Part shown: positions 30,902 through 41,797 of the stretch, piece after piece | Numbering within the stretch: the stretch's first letter is position 1 | How the letters are laid out: every line of letters starts with the position of its first letter | Assembly: GCF_024449095.1 (NCBI RefSeq) | Contig: NZ_CP024627.1 | Span: forward strand, 558,001 to 622,000 | Length of the DNA stretch: 64,000 nt | Direction of reading: 5' to 3' | Source of the DNA: Vibrio coralliilyticus | GTDB lineage: Bacteria > Pseudomonadota > Gammaproteobacteria > Enterobacterales > Vibrionaceae | Position numbers and translations under genes: made by a program | Notes under the pieces: model-generated | Database searches by the model: none | What the model was told of the DNA's origin: nothing | The model's input: only the letters and a program-made list of their open reading frames with translations

Positions 30902-30930
30902 CTGACCATTTTACTCAGGTATATGATAAT
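30902..30930 (+). promoter_or_regulatory. Candidate promoter of trmJ
   Basis: CTGACC (30902-30907), a 17-base spacer and GATAAT (30925-30930). Its position supports the trmJ start at 30967 over an earlier in-frame GTG, which would be upstream of this promoter. Confidence 0.5.
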
Positions 30931-30966
30931 ATCGCGCAGTTCAAAATTCTGTCTTGGAAAACACCA

Positions 30967-31692
30967 ATGCTAAACAATGTCAAAGTAGTACTGGTTGGTA
31001 CATCTCACTCAGGAAATATCGGCTCTGCAGCTCGCGCTATGAAGGTGATGGGATTGTCTAACCTAGTTCTGGTTGAACCTCAATGTGAGATCGATGATCA
31101 GGCTATTGCACTCGCGGCTGGGGCTGCTGACATTGTACAGCAGGCTACTATTGCAGAGACTTTGAGTGATGCCGTTGCGGATTGCAGTTTGGTCGTTGGC
31201 TCCAGCGCACGTTCGCGCACCTTAGAATGGCCAATGCTAGAGCCTCGTGAATGCGGTAAGAAATTCGTGGAACAAGGCTCTGTGGCTCCTGTTGCCTTGG
31301 TATTTGGTCGTGAACGAACAGGGTTAACGAATGAGGAATTACAGACTTGTCATTATCACGTATGTATTCCAGCCAACCCCGAATACAGTTCGTTGAACTT
31401 AGCGATGGCAGTACAAACACTTAGCTACGAAGTTCGTATGGCTTACTTAGATAAAGAACAAAGCCAATATCAGCCCGTTACGACTGAGGAATACCCTAGG
31501 CACAAAGAACTCGAATTGTTTTTCCTGCACCTTGAAAAAGTGGCTAAGTTAACCCAATTCATTAGTGATGATCATCCAGGTAAGGTTATGAACAAGCTAC
31601 GTCGTTTGTTCAATCGGGCCCGACCTGAAGCTCAAGAACTGAATATTCTGCGCGGGATTTTGACCTCTGTTGAGAAGAAAATGAGTCGTTGA
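30967..31692 (+). CDS. trmJ: tRNA (cytidine/uridine-2'-O-)-methyltransferase TrmJ
   Basis: A SPOUT-class methyltransferase of 241 residues acting on position 32 of tRNA with S-adenosylmethionine. Visible features are [20 protein letters not shown] at the N terminus, [16 protein letters not shown] and [17 protein letters not shown], which form the knotted cofactor site. A 25-residue N-terminal extension is possible but does not fit the family. iscR follows 118 bases downstream, as in E. coli. Confidence 0.94.
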   Translation: MLNNVKVVLVGTSHSGNIGSAARAMKVMGLSNLVLVEPQCEIDDQAIALAAGAADIVQQATIAETLSDAVADCSLVVGSSARSRTLEWPMLEPRECGKKFVEQGSVAPVALVFGRERTGLTNEELQTCHYHVCIPANPEYSSLNLAMAVQTLSYEVRMAYLDKEQSQYQPVTTEEYPRHKELELFFLHLEKVAKLTQFISDDHPGKVMNKLRRLFNRARPEAQELNILRGILTSVEKKMSR

Positions 31693-31718
31693 TTTATCCT
31701 CCTTTTATGTGGGGTTGA

Positions 31719-31768
31719 ATACTTGAGTAAAATAGTCAATTATATACTTGACCAAATTACTCAAGTAT
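31719..31768 (+). promoter_or_regulatory. Two tandem IscR type 1 boxes
   Basis: Site 1 (31719-31743) reads ATACTTGA-N9-TCAATTAT and site 2 (31744-31768) reads ATACTTGA-N9-TCAAGTAT. They abut with no gap, so their centres are 25 bases apart. Both fit the type 1 motif bound by [2Fe-2S]-IscR for autorepression of the isc operon. Confidence 0.88.
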
Positions 31769-31810
31769 GAAAAACTCTATACCACATAAACGATGTGGAT
31801 ATGGTGTTAT

Positions 31811-32317
31811 ATGAGACTTACATCTAAAGGAAGATACGCAGTTACAGCCATGTTAGATGTGGCTCTGCACTCACAGCAAAACCCAGTACCGTTGGCGGAC
31901 ATTTCTGAACGTCAAGGTATATCGCTTTCTTATCTGGAGCAGTTGTTTTCCAAGCTACGTAAAGCGGGGTTAGTCTCCAGCGTTCGTGGTCCTGGTGGTG
32001 GTTACCGATTGGGAGCAGAAGCGAATACCATTGCTATCGGCACCGTTATCGCCGCTGTTGATGAGTCTGTGGATGCAACTAAGTGTCACGGTAAAGCCGA
32101 CTGTCAAGGTGGAACGCGCTGCCTGACGCACACTCTTTGGCGTGATTTGAGCTCACGTATTAGTGACTTCTTAAACAACATCACCTTGGGTGAGTTGATG
32201 ACGGATAATGAAGTCCTTGAAATTTCAGACCGACAAGACCTAGATCTTGCGGTAAATCATGGGTTTTCTAACAAGAATTCTAACACCGCGCCCATCGGTG
32301 TAAATGTCCGCTCTTAA
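31811..32317 (+). CDS. iscR: Iron-sulphur cluster regulator IscR
   Basis: An Rrf2-family repressor of 168 residues. The start [20 protein letters not shown] is canonical. The winged helix includes [25 protein letters not shown]. The [2Fe-2S] ligands lie in [19 protein letters not shown] (three Cys and the following His). It senses cluster supply and represses isc through the two boxes just upstream. iscS starts 29 bases downstream, a much shorter gap than in E. coli. Confidence 0.96.
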   Translation: MRLTSKGRYAVTAMLDVALHSQQNPVPLADISERQGISLSYLEQLFSKLRKAGLVSSVRGPGGGYRLGAEANTIAIGTVIAAVDESVDATKCHGKADCQGGTRCLTHTLWRDLSSRISDFLNNITLGELMTDNEVLEISDRQDLDLAVNHGFSNKNSNTAPIGVNVRS

Positions 32318-32346
32318 GCGGTTTGCCTGTTACATTGGAGTAGAGA

Positions 32347-33561
32347 ATGAAACTGCCTATTTATCTAGATTATTCAGCGACTTGTCCTGTAGACCCTCGT
32401 GTGGCTGAAAAAATGGTTCAGTACATGACAATGGACGGTACGTTTGGTAACCCAGCATCTCGTTCACATCGATACGGCTGGCAGGCAGAAGAAGCGGTTG
32501 ATACTGCTCGTGAGCAAATTGCTGATCTACTGAATGCCGACCCTCGCGAAATTGTTTTCACTTCTGGCGCGACAGAATCAGATAACCTTGCAATCAAAGG
32601 TGCAGCTCATTTCTATTCGAAGAAAGGTAAACACGTTATTACGTGCAAAACTGAGCACAAAGCTGTCCTAGATCCTTGTCGTCAATTAGAACGCGAAGGC
32701 TTCGAGGTTACATACCTTGAGCCAGAATCGAATGGCTTGATCGATCTTAAAAAGCTTGAATCAGCGATGCGTGAAGACACGGTATTGGTTTCTATCATGC
32801 ATGTGAATAACGAAATCGGTGTTATCCAAGATATCGCTTCAATTGGCGAATTATGCCGTGAGCGCAAAGTTGTTTTCCATGTGGATGCAGCGCAATCAGC
32901 TGGTAAGCTTCCAATTGATGTGCAAGAAATGAAAGTCGATTTGATTTCACTATCTGCGCACAAGGCGTACGGTCCTAAGGGTATTGGCGCATTGTATGTA
33001 CGTCGTAAGCCTCGTATCCGTCTAGAAGCTCAGATGCACGGTGGTGGCCATGAACGTGGTTTCCGTTCTGGCACATTGGCGACACACCAAATTGTTGGTA
33101 TGGGTGAAGCTTTCCGCATTGCTAAAGAAGATATGCAGAAAGATTATGACCATGCAATGGCACTGCGTAACCGTCTTTATGATGGAGTTAAGGATCTTGA
33201 AGCCGTTACTGTAAACGGTTCATTTGAACAGCGCGTACCGCATAACCTAAACATTAGCTTTGCTTTCGTAGAAGGTGAATCACTGCTGATGTCTCTTAAA
33301 GATCTTGCCGTCTCTTCTGGCAGTGCATGTACATCTGCAAGTCTAGAGCCTTCGTATGTTCTTCGCGCTCTAGGTTTAGATGATGAGCTGGCACACAGTT
33401 CTGTACGTTTCTCTTTCGGTCGCTTTACTACTGAAGAAGAAGTGGATTACGCAATTGAACAAATCCGCGTAGCCGTTACTAAGCTGCGCGACATGTCTCC
33501 TCTATGGGATATGTACAAAGAGGGAGTGGATTTAAGTACTGTTGAGTGGGCACACCACTAA
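32347..33561 (+). CDS. iscS: Cysteine desulfurase IscS
   Basis: A PLP enzyme of 404 residues, the same length as in E. coli, that supplies sulphur for Fe-S clusters, thiamine and tRNA thiolation. The PLP lysine is in [12 protein letters not shown]. The catalytic cysteine is in [21 protein letters not shown]. The C-terminal [17 protein letters not shown] contacts IscU. Codon use looks biased to preferred codons, consistent with high expression. Confidence 0.97.
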   Translation: MKLPIYLDYSATCPVDPRVAEKMVQYMTMDGTFGNPASRSHRYGWQAEEAVDTAREQIADLLNADPREIVFTSGATESDNLAIKGAAHFYSKKGKHVITCKTEHKAVLDPCRQLEREGFEVTYLEPESNGLIDLKKLESAMREDTVLVSIMHVNNEIGVIQDIASIGELCRERKVVFHVDAAQSAGKLPIDVQEMKVDLISLSAHKAYGPKGIGALYVRRKPRIRLEAQMHGGGHERGFRSGTLATHQIVGMGEAFRIAKEDMQKDYDHAMALRNRLYDGVKDLEAVTVNGSFEQRVPHNLNISFAFVEGESLLMSLKDLAVSSGSACTSASLEPSYVLRALGLDDELAHSSVRFSFGRFTTEEEVDYAIEQIRVAVTKLRDMSPLWDMYKEGVDLSTVEWAHH

Positions 33562-33611
33562 TCAGTAACTAAAGCTCCAAGGATAGTAATAGAGGATTCG
33601 AGGTAAATAAC

Positions 33612-33995
33612 ATGGCATATAGCGAAAAAGTAATTGATCACTACGAGAACCCACGCAACGTTGGTTCATTCGATAAAGAAGACCCAGCGGTAGGTAGCGG
33701 CATGGTAGGAGCCCCTGCTTGTGGTGACGTAATGAAACTTCAAATCAAGGTAACACCGGAAGGTATTATTGAAGATGCAAAGTTTAAGACGTACGGTTGC
33801 GGTAGCGCGATTGCATCAAGTTCACTGGTAACTGAGTGGGTTAAAGGTAAGAGTATTGATGAAGCAGCAGCGATTAAGAATGCTGAAATTGCTGAAGAAC
33901 TTGAATTACCGCCAGTAAAAGTACACTGCTCAATTCTTGCAGAGGATGCAATCAAAGCAGCTGTTGCTGACTATAAGAAAAAACACCAAGACTAA
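33612..33995 (+). CDS. iscU: Fe-S cluster scaffold IscU
   Basis: A 127-residue scaffold on which [2Fe-2S] clusters are built from IscS sulphur. The three cluster cysteines are in APACGDVMKL, TYGCGSAIASSS and VHCSILAEDA. LPPVKVHCS contains the LPPVK motif recognised by HscA. All features are intact. Confidence 0.97.
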   Translation: MAYSEKVIDHYENPRNVGSFDKEDPAVGSGMVGAPACGDVMKLQIKVTPEGIIEDAKFKTYGCGSAIASSSLVTEWVKGKSIDEAAAIKNAEIAEELELPPVKVHCSILAEDAIKAAVADYKKKHQD

Positions 33996-34008
33996 GTAAT
34001 CAGTATAT

Positions 34009-34031
34009 AATGGGAGCCTAAAGCTCCCATT
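34009..34031 (+). other. Hairpin between iscU and iscA
   Basis: A perfect 9-base-pair stem AATGGGAGC / GCTCCCATT with a 5-base loop. No T run follows, so it is probably an mRNA-processing or stability element rather than a full terminator. It lies 13 bases after the iscU stop. Confidence 0.7.
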
Positions 34032-34061
34032 CCGTTCGCAAATCAACACACAAGGTGCAGT

Positions 34062-34385
34062 ATGGCCATCACAATGACAGAAACCGCGGCAAGTCGCGTT
34101 AGAACATTCTTAGAAAACCGAGGAAAAGGTATCGGTTTACGCTTAGGTGTCAAGACGACTGGCTGTTCTGGTATGGCTTATGTGCTTGAATTTGTAGATG
34201 AACTTAACGAAGAAGACTCGGTATTCGAACACGAAGGTGTTAAGGTCATTATCGATCAAAAGAGCCTAGTGTACTTAGATGGTACAGAGCTTGACTATGT
34301 TAAAGAAGGGTTGAATGAAGGCTTTGAATTCAATAACCCGAATGCTAAAAGTGAATGTGGTTGTGGTGAAAGCTTCAACGTATAA
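34062..34385 (+). CDS. iscA: Fe-S assembly A-type carrier IscA
   Basis: A 107-residue A-type protein that carries clusters or iron to [4Fe-4S] targets. The three conserved cysteines are visible: TTGCSGMAY and, at the C terminus, ECGCGESF. The length is that of the family. Hairpins lie on both sides of the gene. Confidence 0.96.
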   Translation: MAITMTETAASRVRTFLENRGKGIGLRLGVKTTGCSGMAYVLEFVDELNEEDSVFEHEGVKVIIDQKSLVYLDGTELDYVKEGLNEGFEFNNPNAKSECGCGESFNV

Positions 34386-34393
34386 TTGATAGC

Positions 34394-34416
34394 ACCTGCA
34401 AGCCTCACTTGCAGGT
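34394..34416 (+). other. Hairpin between iscA and hscB
   Basis: A perfect 9-base-pair stem ACCTGCAAG / CTTGCAGGT with a 5-base loop, 8 bases after the iscA stop and not followed by a T run. It separates iscRSUA from the chaperone and ferredoxin genes. Confidence 0.7.
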
Positions 34417-34440
34417 TGATTACCAAGGGCCGAATTCTCC

Positions 34441-34956
34441 ATGAATTACTTTGAATTATTTGGGCTACCAAGTCAGTTTCAGCTGGATGGTAGCCTTCTT
34501 TCTTCACAATTCCGTGATCTTCAAAAACGCTTCCATCCAGACAACTTTGCCAATGGATCCGAGCGTGATCGCCTAATGGCGGTACAAAAAGCATCAGAGA
34601 TTAACGATGCTTATCAAGTCTTAAAAAGCCCTCTCTCTCGTGCAGAGTACATTCTTGCTGAAAATGGTGTGGATATTCGTGGCGAACAGCAAACGATGAG
34701 TGATCCCATGTTTCTAATGGAGCAAATGGAGCTGCGTGAAGAGCTTGAAGCGATCTCGACTCAGTCTGATCCAGAAGACGCGCTATTCGACTTTGATAGC
34801 AAGGTGAGCAAAATGTACAAGCAGCATCTTCAGTCTGTTGAGCAGGAACTGAATGATGGTCTCTGGCAGCAAGCCGCTGAGCGTGTACGTAAGCTAAAAT
34901 TTATCGCCAAATTAAAAAATGAAATCGAGCTAGTGGAAGAGAAATTCCTCGGCTAG
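34441..34956 (+). CDS. hscB: Fe-S J-protein co-chaperone HscB
   Basis: A 171-residue co-chaperone that brings IscU to HscA and stimulates its ATPase. The J domain starts MNYFELFGLPSQF and contains the HPD tripeptide in QKRFHPDNF. The C-terminal three-helix bundle binds IscU. hscA follows after 19 bases. Confidence 0.95.
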   Translation: MNYFELFGLPSQFQLDGSLLSSQFRDLQKRFHPDNFANGSERDRLMAVQKASEINDAYQVLKSPLSRAEYILAENGVDIRGEQQTMSDPMFLMEQMELREELEAISTQSDPEDALFDFDSKVSKMYKQHLQSVEQELNDGLWQQAAERVRKLKFIAKLKNEIELVEEKFLG

Positions 34957-34975
34957 TTATAGATAAGGAACCACC

Positions 34976-36829
34976 ATGGCATTACTTCAAATCGCAGAAC
35001 CGGGTCAAAGCTCGGCGCCACATGAGCATAAACTGGCTGCGGGCATCGATCTTGGCACGACAAATTCACTTGTTGCGTCTGTTCGCAGCGGCGATGCTGC
35101 AACGCTAAAAGATAAGCAAGGGCGTAGCATCCTGCCATCAATCGTCCACTATGATGGTGAGCAAACTGAAGTAGGTTATGACGCGAAAGCGCAAGCCGAA
35201 GTTGACCCACAGAACACTGTGATTTCAGTGAAGCGGTTAATTGGCCGCTCACTTGAAGATATTCAGGCTCGCTATCCAAATCTACCTTATCAATTTAAAG
35301 CGAGTGATAACGGTCTTCCTGTTCTTCAGACCGCATCCGGCGATAAAAACCCAATTGAAGTCTCAGCCGATATTTTGAAAGCGTTAGGACAGCGTGCTGA
35401 AGAAACGCTCGGGGGAGATTTAGCGGGTGTGGTGATTACTGTACCAGCATATTTTGATGATGCTCAGCGCGCCGGAACTAAGGATGCAGCTAAACTGGCG
35501 GGCCTTCATGTGCTTCGTCTTTTGAACGAGCCTACGGCGGCGGCGATCGCATATGGTCTAGACTCTGGTCAGGAAGGCATCATTGCTGTTTATGACCTCG
35601 GTGGTGGTACGTTTGATATCTCAATACTTCGTTTATCAAAGGGTGTATTCGAAGTACTGGCTACTGGTGGCGACTCAGCATTAGGCGGCGACGACTTTGA
35701 TCATCTCCTCGCTGAATTCTTGATTGAAAAGGCTGGAGTTCACACCGCACTGACGGCCGAGCAAAACCGCAAGGTGCTCAATATCGCGACGGAAACAAAA
35801 ATTGCATTTTCTGAGCAAGATAGTGTCGACGTTGACATCCTTGGTTGGAAAGGTTGTGTGACGCGAGAGGAATTTGAATCTTTAATTCAGCCTCTTGTAA
35901 AGAAAACCCTGATGTCTTGTCGCCGAGCACTGAAAGATGCAGACGTTGATGCGGATGATGTGCTTGAAGTTGTCATGGTTGGCGGTTCAACTCGTACACT
36001 ACTTGTCCGCGAAATGGTTGGCGACTTTTTTGGCAGAACGCCGCTCACTAGCATCAACCCTGATGAAGTGGTGGCCATTGGTGCAGGTATTCAAGCGGAT
36101 ATTTTAGTGGGTAACAAGCCGGACTCAGAAATGCTGCTACTCGATGTTATTCCACTTTCGCTCGGCATTGAAACCATGGGTGGGTTGGTTGAGAAAATTA
36201 TCCCACGCAACACCACGATTCCAGTCGCACGAGCACAAGAATTTACCACGTTTAAGGATGGTCAGACGGCCATGAGTGTTCATATTGTTCAAGGTGAACG
36301 TGAAATGGTGGATGACTGCCGCTCGCTCGCTCGCTTTTCACTCAAAGGTATTCCGCCGATGGCTGCGGGCGCCGCACATATCCGAGTGACATACCAGGTG
36401 GATGCGGACGGTTTACTCTCTGTGACTGCGATGGAAAAGAGCACGGGTGTTCAGTCTGAAATTCAAGTGAAGCCTTCTTATGGCTTGAGTGATGACGAAG
36501 TTGCAAACATGCTTCGAGAGTCGATGGCTTATGCGAAAGAAGATATGAAGGCGCGAGCTTTGGCAGAGCAACGTGTTGAAGCTGACCGAGTGATTGAAGG
36601 TTTACTAGCTGCGATGCAAGCTGATGGTGACGAGTTACTGTCTACAGCTGAAAGAGAAGTGTTGATCAAAGCTATTGAGTCTTTGATTGAACTTCGTAAT
36701 GGCGAAAATGCAGAGGCTATTGAGCAAGGAATCAAGGATACAGACAAAGCAAGCCAAGAATTTGCTTCACGCCGTATGGATAAATCGATTCGAGCTGCAC
36801 TGTCAGGTCAATCGGTAGATGATATTTAA
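34976..36829 (+). CDS. hscA: Fe-S chaperone HscA (Hsp70 family)
   Basis: A 617-residue Hsp70 dedicated to releasing clusters from IscU. The ATPase domain shows [36 protein letters not shown] and [13 protein letters not shown]. The substrate domain follows from about residue 390. Length and order are typical. It is in the same transcript as hscB and fdx. Confidence 0.97.
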   Translation: MALLQIAEPGQSSAPHEHKLAAGIDLGTTNSLVASVRSGDAATLKDKQGRSILPSIVHYDGEQTEVGYDAKAQAEVDPQNTVISVKRLIGRSLEDIQARYPNLPYQFKASDNGLPVLQTASGDKNPIEVSADILKALGQRAEETLGGDLAGVVITVPAYFDDAQRAGTKDAAKLAGLHVLRLLNEPTAAAIAYGLDSGQEGIIAVYDLGGGTFDISILRLSKGVFEVLATGGDSALGGDDFDHLLAEFLIEKAGVHTALTAEQNRKVLNIATETKIAFSEQDSVDVDILGWKGCVTREEFESLIQPLVKKTLMSCRRALKDADVDADDVLEVVMVGGSTRTLLVREMVGDFFGRTPLTSINPDEVVAIGAGIQADILVGNKPDSEMLLLDVIPLSLGIETMGGLVEKIIPRNTTIPVARAQEFTTFKDGQTAMSVHIVQGEREMVDDCRSLARFSLKGIPPMAAGAAHIRVTYQVDADGLLSVTAMEKSTGVQSEIQVKPSYGLSDDEVANMLRESMAYAKEDMKARALAEQRVEADRVIEGLLAAMQADGDELLSTAEREVLIKAIESLIELRNGENAEAIEQGIKDTDKASQEFASRRMDKSIRAALSGQSVDDI

Positions 36830-36842
36830 GAGATAAGAAGTT

Positions 36843-37181
36843 ATGCCTAAAATTATAGTATTACCACACGAAGATTTATGCCCAGAAGGTGCTGTACTGG
36901 AAGCAAATACGGGTGAAACTGTACTGGATGTGGCTCTGAAAAATGGTATTGGTATTGAGCATGCGTGTGAAAAATCGTGTGCCTGTACGACTTGTCATGT
37001 TGTTATCCGCGAAGGGTTTGATTCCCTGGAAGAGAGCGATGAACTTGAAGATGACATGCTAGATAAAGCATGGGGCTTAGAGCCTGAGTCTCGTTTGGGC
37101 TGCCAAGCGAGAGTTTCTGACGAAGACCTAGTAGTTGAAATCCCTAAGTACACATTAAACCACGCATCAGAAGATCACTAA
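36843..37181 (+). CDS. fdx: ISC-type [2Fe-2S] ferredoxin
   Basis: A 112-residue adrenodoxin-type ferredoxin that gives electrons for cluster assembly. The four ligands are in CEKSCACTTCHVVI and LGCQARV. An acidic stretch (ESDELEDDMLDKAW) forms the partner-binding surface. It lies 13 bases after hscA. Confidence 0.96.
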   Translation: MPKIIVLPHEDLCPEGAVLEANTGETVLDVALKNGIGIEHACEKSCACTTCHVVIREGFDSLEESDELEDDMLDKAWGLEPESRLGCQARVSDEDLVVEIPKYTLNHASEDH

Positions 37182-37211
37182 TCTACGTATCATCATATAG
37201 GACGTGTAATC

Positions 37212-37406
37212 ATGAAATGGACAGACTCCCGCGACATTGCGATTGAATTGTGCGATAAATTTCCAGAAGTGGATCCAAAGACAGTACGTTTTACCGATCT
37301 ACACCAATGGATCATGGAACTGGATGACTTTGATGACGAGCCTAATCGTTCAAATGAGAAGATTCTTGAAGCTGTGATCCTATGTTGGATGGATGAAATG
37401 GATTGA
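37212..37406 (+). CDS. iscX: Fe-S assembly protein IscX
   Basis: A 64-residue acidic protein of the IscX/YfhJ family. It shows [19 protein letters not shown] and [18 protein letters not shown]. It binds IscS and iron and tunes the rate of cluster assembly. It is the last gene of the isc operon, before a strong terminator. Confidence 0.95.
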   Translation: MKWTDSRDIAIELCDKFPEVDPKTVRFTDLHQWIMELDDFDDEPNRSNEKILEAVILCWMDEMD

Positions 37407-37450
37407 TACTGCTGAAAAAGTCTTTCCAGTTAACAAATTTTACTAAAAAT

Positions 37451-37475
37451 AACGGGCCTCAGTGCCCGTTTTTTT
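37451..37475 (+). terminator. isc operon terminator
   Basis: Stem AACGGGC / GCCCGTT with a 6-base loop followed by seven T, 45 bases after iscX. Confidence 0.92.
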
Positions 37476-37567
37476 ATCGAATTGACATTTTAACCCTACA
37501 AAGTGCTAACATCCGAACGTTAAGCAAAATGGCGTAGGCAACGCTAATAAAAGGACAAGGAGAAACC

Positions 37568-38866
37568 ATGTCTACACAGATGTCAGTATTTTTGAGTCAA
37601 GAGCCCGCTGCACCGCACTGGGGGGAAAAAGCGATCCTTTCTTTCACTGAGAATGGTGCCACCATTCACCTCGGTGAAGGCCATGATCTTGGCGCTGTCC
37701 AACGCGCAGCGCGTAAATTGGATTCACAAGGTATTACGGCTGTCTCTCTAGAAGGCGCAGGTTGGGACCTAGAAAGTGTATGGGCATTTCACCAAGGCTA
37801 TCGTGGACCAAAGAAAAACAACACATTAGCTTTACCTGAGTTAGTGGAAGCAGCTCAGAGTGAGTTGGAAGCGCGCATTAAAGCGACCGAATTTACTCGC
37901 GATATTATTAACAAGCCTGCTGAAGAAGTGGCACCACGTCAGCTCGCGACCATGGCTGCTGAGTTTATCAAGTCGGTCGCGCCAGAAGGTACGGTTAAAG
38001 CTCGAATCGTGAAAGATAAAGACTTGCTAGCGGAAGGCTGGGAAGGCATTTATGCGGTAGGTCGAGGCTCTGAACGTACATCGGCGATGCTCCAATTAGA
38101 CTTTAACCCAACTGGTGACGAAGACGCACCAGTGTGGGCATGTTTGGTCGGTAAAGGTATTACCTTCGACTCAGGTGGTTACAGCATTAAACCATCTGGC
38201 TTTATGACGGCGATGAAAGCGGATATGGGCGGCTCAGGTACTATTACTGGCGGCTTAGGCCTCGCGATTATGCGTGGGTTGAACAAGCGTGTGAAACTGA
38301 TCCTTTGCTGCGCAGAGAATATGATTTCTGGGCGTGCACTTAAACTGGGTGACATCATTACCTATAAAAATGGCAAAACCGTTGAGATTATGAATACCGA
38401 TGCGGAAGGTCGCCTTGTTCTTGCCGATGGCCTTATTTATGCGAGTGAACAAAACCCTGAACTGATCATTGATTGCGCGACTCTAACGGGCGCAGCCAAA
38501 AATGCATTGGGTAACGATTACCACGCACTGATGAGTTTTGATGAAGAGCTTTCTCAACAAGCGCAATCGGCGGCAAGAGAAGAAAAGGAAGGCCTTTGGC
38601 CTCTACCTTTAGCGGATTTCCATCGTGGGATGTTACCGTCAAACTTTGCGGACTTATCCAACATCAGCAGCGGTGATTATTCTCCAGGTGCAAGTACCGC
38701 TGCCGCTTTCCTCTCTTACTTTGTAGAAGACTATAAGAAAGGTTGGTTACATTTCGACTGTGCTGCAACGTACCGTAAGTCTGCCACCGACAAGTGGGCA
38801 GCTGGTGCGACAGGTGTTGGCGTGCGTACTCTTGCAGGCCTACTCATTCAGCAAGCAAACAAATAA
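37568..38866 (+). CDS. pepB: Peptidase B, M17 leucyl aminopeptidase family
   Basis: A 432-residue cytosolic aminopeptidase with two metal ions. The catalytic region shows [26 protein letters not shown] and the signature [14 protein letters not shown]. The shorter N-terminal domain compared with PepA and the position after iscX identify PepB. It has its own leader after the isc terminator. A 10-base-pair hairpin at 38870-38893 follows without a T run. Confidence 0.94.
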   Translation: MSTQMSVFLSQEPAAPHWGEKAILSFTENGATIHLGEGHDLGAVQRAARKLDSQGITAVSLEGAGWDLESVWAFHQGYRGPKKNNTLALPELVEAAQSELEARIKATEFTRDIINKPAEEVAPRQLATMAAEFIKSVAPEGTVKARIVKDKDLLAEGWEGIYAVGRGSERTSAMLQLDFNPTGDEDAPVWACLVGKGITFDSGGYSIKPSGFMTAMKADMGGSGTITGGLGLAIMRGLNKRVKLILCCAENMISGRALKLGDIITYKNGKTVEIMNTDAEGRLVLADGLIYASEQNPELIIDCATLTGAAKNALGNDYHALMSFDEELSQQAQSAAREEKEGLWPLPLADFHRGMLPSNFADLSNISSGDYSPGASTAAAFLSYFVEDYKKGWLHFDCAATYRKSATDKWAAGATGVGVRTLAGLLIQQANK

Positions 38867-38924
38867 ATCCAAGAAACAGCTCGCTGTTTCTTGAAGTAAA
38901 ACAAAGAAAATAAAAGGATACCCT

Positions 38925-39353
38925 ATGGCTCTAGAAAGAACCTTTTCGATCATTAAGCCCGATGCAGTAGAACGCAACCTTATCGGTGAGATCTATCATC
39001 GTATTGAAAAAGCGGGTTTACAGATTATTGCAGCGAAAATGGTACGTTTGACTGAAGCGCAAGCGAGCGGATTTTACGCTGAACATGAAGGCAAGCCATT
39101 CTTTGAAGATCTCAAAGCGTTTATGACTTCAGGCCCTATTATGGTGCAGGTTCTTGAAGGCGAAAATGCTATTGCTCGCTATCGGGAGTTAATGGGTAAA
39201 ACCAACCCGGAAGAAGCGGCATGTGGTACGATTCGCGCTGATTACGCACTCAGCATGCGCCATAACTCTGTTCATGGCTCAGATAGCCCAGAGTCCGCAG
39301 CGCGTGAAATTGAGTTCTTCTTCCCTCAAGCTGAAATCTGCCCACGCGGATAA
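38925..39353 (+). CDS. ndk: Nucleoside diphosphate kinase
   Basis: Transfers the gamma phosphate between nucleoside triphosphates and diphosphates. Its 142 residues start [18 protein letters not shown], and the active-site His is in [10 protein letters not shown]. The length is that of bacterial Ndk. It is 58 bases after pepB. Confidence 0.96.
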   Translation: MALERTFSIIKPDAVERNLIGEIYHRIEKAGLQIIAAKMVRLTEAQASGFYAEHEGKPFFEDLKAFMTSGPIMVQVLEGENAIARYRELMGKTNPEEAACGTIRADYALSMRHNSVHGSDSPESAAREIEFFFPQAEICPRG

Positions 39354-39372
39354 GCCGTGGCTTAAGTAACAC

Positions 39373-39409
39373 AAAGGTGCTGCGAATAATGATATGAGCA
39401 GCCCTTTTT
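39373..39409 (+). terminator. Probable terminator of ndk
   Basis: An imperfect stem, AAAGG-TGCTGC with GCAGC-CCTTT and one bulge, has a 14-base loop and ends in TTTTT. Confidence 0.55.
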
Positions 39410-39533
39410 CTCTATATAAGCTCGTATAACGGGCTTAGATTGATCATAAAAACTCATCATTTACTGCTAGTATTGGTGAGAAAAGTTTTTTTTATTCACA
39501 TAGGCACGCAAAGCTATCAGTCTTGACAGATTG

Positions 39534-39549
39534 TGATATACTCTGCGCG
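39534..39549 (+). promoter_or_regulatory. Candidate extended -10 promoter of the EF-G gene
   Basis: TGATATACT (39534-39542) is an extended -10 element. It is followed by a GC-rich discriminator, GCGCGC, as in stringently controlled translation genes. An upstream TTGACA at 39523-39528 is too close to act as its -35. Confidence 0.5.
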
Positions 39550-39579
39550 CAATTTATACCTTATTAACAGAGTAAGACA

Positions 39580-41667
39580 ATGGCAGATTTATCAAAGTAC
39601 AGAAACATTGGTATTTTCGCGCACGTTGATGCGGGTAAAACTACCACCACTGAGCGTATCCTTAAGCTTACTGGTAAAATCCACAAAACTGGTGAAGTAC
39701 ATGACGGTGAGTCTACAACTGACTTCATGGAGCAGGAAGCTGAGCGTGGTATCACAATCCAGTCTGCTGCCGTAACTTGTGAGTGGAATGGCCACCGCCT
39801 AAACGTTATCGATACTCCAGGACACGTTGACTTTACAGTAGAAGTTTACCGTTCACTTAAAGTTCTTGACGGTGGTATCGGTGTATTCTGTGGTTCTGGT
39901 GGTGTTGAGCCTCAGTCAGAAACTAACTGGCGCTACGCGAACGATTCAGAAGTATCTCGTCTGATCTTCGTAAACAAACTAGACCGTATGGGTGCAGACT
40001 TCTTCCGCGTTGTTGACCAAGTGAAGAACGTTCTAGGTGCAAACCCACTAGTAATGACTCTGCCTATCGGTCGTGAAGACGATTTCGTTGGTGTTGTAGA
40101 CGTACTGACTCGTAAAGCGTACGTATGGGATGATTCAGGTCTTCCAGAAAACTACGAAGTTCAAGACGTTCCAGCTGACATGGTTGACGATCTAGAACAG
40201 TACCGTGAAGAGCTAGTTGAGACTGCTGTAGAGCAAGACGACGACCTAATGGAAGCTTACATGGAAGGTGAAGAGCCTTCTATCGAAGACCTTAAGCGTT
40301 GTATCCGTAAAGGTACACGTGACCTAGCATTCTTCCCAACATTCTGTGGTTCTGCGTTCAAGAACAAGGGTGTTCAGCTAGTACTAGACGCTGTTGTAGA
40401 TTACCTACCAGCGCCAACTGAAGTTGATCCTCAGCCTCTAACTGATCCAGAAACTGGCGAGCCAACTGGTGAAGTTGCGACTGTTGACGCAGACGAGCCG
40501 CTTAAAGCGCTAGCATTTAAGATCATGGACGACCGTTTCGGTGCACTAACGTTCATCCGCATCTACTCTGGTCGCATGAAGAAGGGTGACACTATCCTTA
40601 ACTCTGCAACTGGTAAGACTGAGCGTATCGGTCGTATGTGTGAGATGCAAGCAGACGAGCGTAACGAACTTACCGAAGCACAAGCGGGTGACATCATCGC
40701 TGTAGTTGGTATGAAGAACGTTCAAACTGGTCACACTCTATGTGATCCTAAGCACGAATGTACTCTTGAAGCTATGATCTTCCCAGAACCAGTAATCTCT
40801 ATCGCTGTTTCTCCGAAGGACAAAGGTTCTACTGAGAAGATGGGTATCGCTATCGGTAAGATGGTTGCAGAAGATCCATCTTTCCAAGTTGAGACTGATG
40901 AAGATTCAGGTGAGACTATCCTGAAAGGTATGGGTGAACTTCACCTAGACATCAAAGTAGACATCCTTAAGCGTACTTACGGCGTTGAGCTAGAAGTAGG
41001 TGCTCCACAGGTAGCTTACCGTGAAACTATCACTCAACCAGTTGAAGATAGCTACACGCACAAGAAGCAGTCTGGTGGTTCTGGTCAGTTCGCGAAAATT
41101 GACTACCGCATCAAACCAGGTGAGCCAAACTCTGGCTTTACGTTCTCTTCAACAGTTGTTGGTGGTAACGTACCTAAAGAATTCTGGCCTGCAGTTGAGA
41201 AAGGCTTCCAAAGCATGATGGAAACTGGTGTTCTAGCTGGCTTCCCAACTCTAGACGTAGAAGTTGAACTATTCGACGGTGGTTTCCACGCAGTTGACTC
41301 TTCAGCTATCGCTTACGAAATCGCTGCTAAAGGCGCATTCCGTCAGTCTATGCCTAAAGCGGGTGCACAACTTCTAGAGCCAATCATGAACGTTGACGTA
41401 TTCACTCCAGAAGACAACGTTGGTGACGTAATCGGTGACCTTAACCGTCGTCGTGGTATGATCAAAGACCAACAAGCTGGTACTACAGGCGTTCGTATTA
41501 AAGCAGACGTTCCTCTATCAGAAATGTTTGGCTACATCGGTCACCTACGTACTATCACTTCTGGTCGTGGTCAGTTCTCTATGGAGTTCGCACACTACGC
41601 ACCTTGTCCAGCAAACGTTGCTGAGCAAGTAATCGCAGAAGTTAAAGAGCGTAACGAGAAGAAGTAA
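39580..41667 (+). CDS. fusA: Elongation factor G (probable second copy)
   Basis: A translocation GTPase of 695 residues. The G motifs are intact: [27 protein letters not shown] and [10 protein letters not shown]. Domains II to V follow, including RGITIQ and [14 protein letters not shown]. It lies outside the rpsL-rpsG-fusA-tuf operon, standing alone with its own promoter and terminator. Vibrio genomes commonly carry a second EF-G gene, so this is probably fusA2. Codon choice is strikingly restricted (GGT, GTA/GTT, CTA, GAC, ACT), which implies high expression. Confidence 0.9.
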   Translation: MADLSKYRNIGIFAHVDAGKTTTTERILKLTGKIHKTGEVHDGESTTDFMEQEAERGITIQSAAVTCEWNGHRLNVIDTPGHVDFTVEVYRSLKVLDGGIGVFCGSGGVEPQSETNWRYANDSEVSRLIFVNKLDRMGADFFRVVDQVKNVLGANPLVMTLPIGREDDFVGVVDVLTRKAYVWDDSGLPENYEVQDVPADMVDDLEQYREELVETAVEQDDDLMEAYMEGEEPSIEDLKRCIRKGTRDLAFFPTFCGSAFKNKGVQLVLDAVVDYLPAPTEVDPQPLTDPETGEPTGEVATVDADEPLKALAFKIMDDRFGALTFIRIYSGRMKKGDTILNSATGKTERIGRMCEMQADERNELTEAQAGDIIAVVGMKNVQTGHTLCDPKHECTLEAMIFPEPVISIAVSPKDKGSTEKMGIAIGKMVAEDPSFQVETDEDSGETILKGMGELHLDIKVDILKRTYGVELEVGAPQVAYRETITQPVEDSYTHKKQSGGSGQFAKIDYRIKPGEPNSGFTFSSTVVGGNVPKEFWPAVEKGFQSMMETGVLAGFPTLDVEVELFDGGFHAVDSSAIAYEIAAKGAFRQSMPKAGAQLLEPIMNVDVFTPEDNVGDVIGDLNRRRGMIKDQQAGTTGVRIKADVPLSEMFGYIGHLRTITSGRGQFSMEFAHYAPCPANVAEQVIAEVKERNEKK

Positions 41668-41696
41668 TTCTTTACGTTAGCTAGATAGCTTTAAAG

Positions 41697-41724
41697 CCCC
41701 TGAAGTGAAAGCTTCAGGGGTTTT
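41697..41724 (+). terminator. Terminator of the EF-G gene
   Basis: Stem CCCCTGAAG / CTTCAGGGG with a 6-base loop followed by TTTT, 29 bases after the stop. Confidence 0.92.
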
Positions 41725-41797
41725 CTTTTGGGCCGTAAAGGGGCTGTTCTGAAGTACGAGTGGGACTGAATATGGCTTGCTGTATGCCTGGCTATCA

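Noticed and set aside
39523..39528. TTGACA as -35 of the EF-G gene promoter
   Set aside because: Only 8 bases separate it from TATACT, too short for a sigma-70 pair; no other -10 lies at 16-18 bases.
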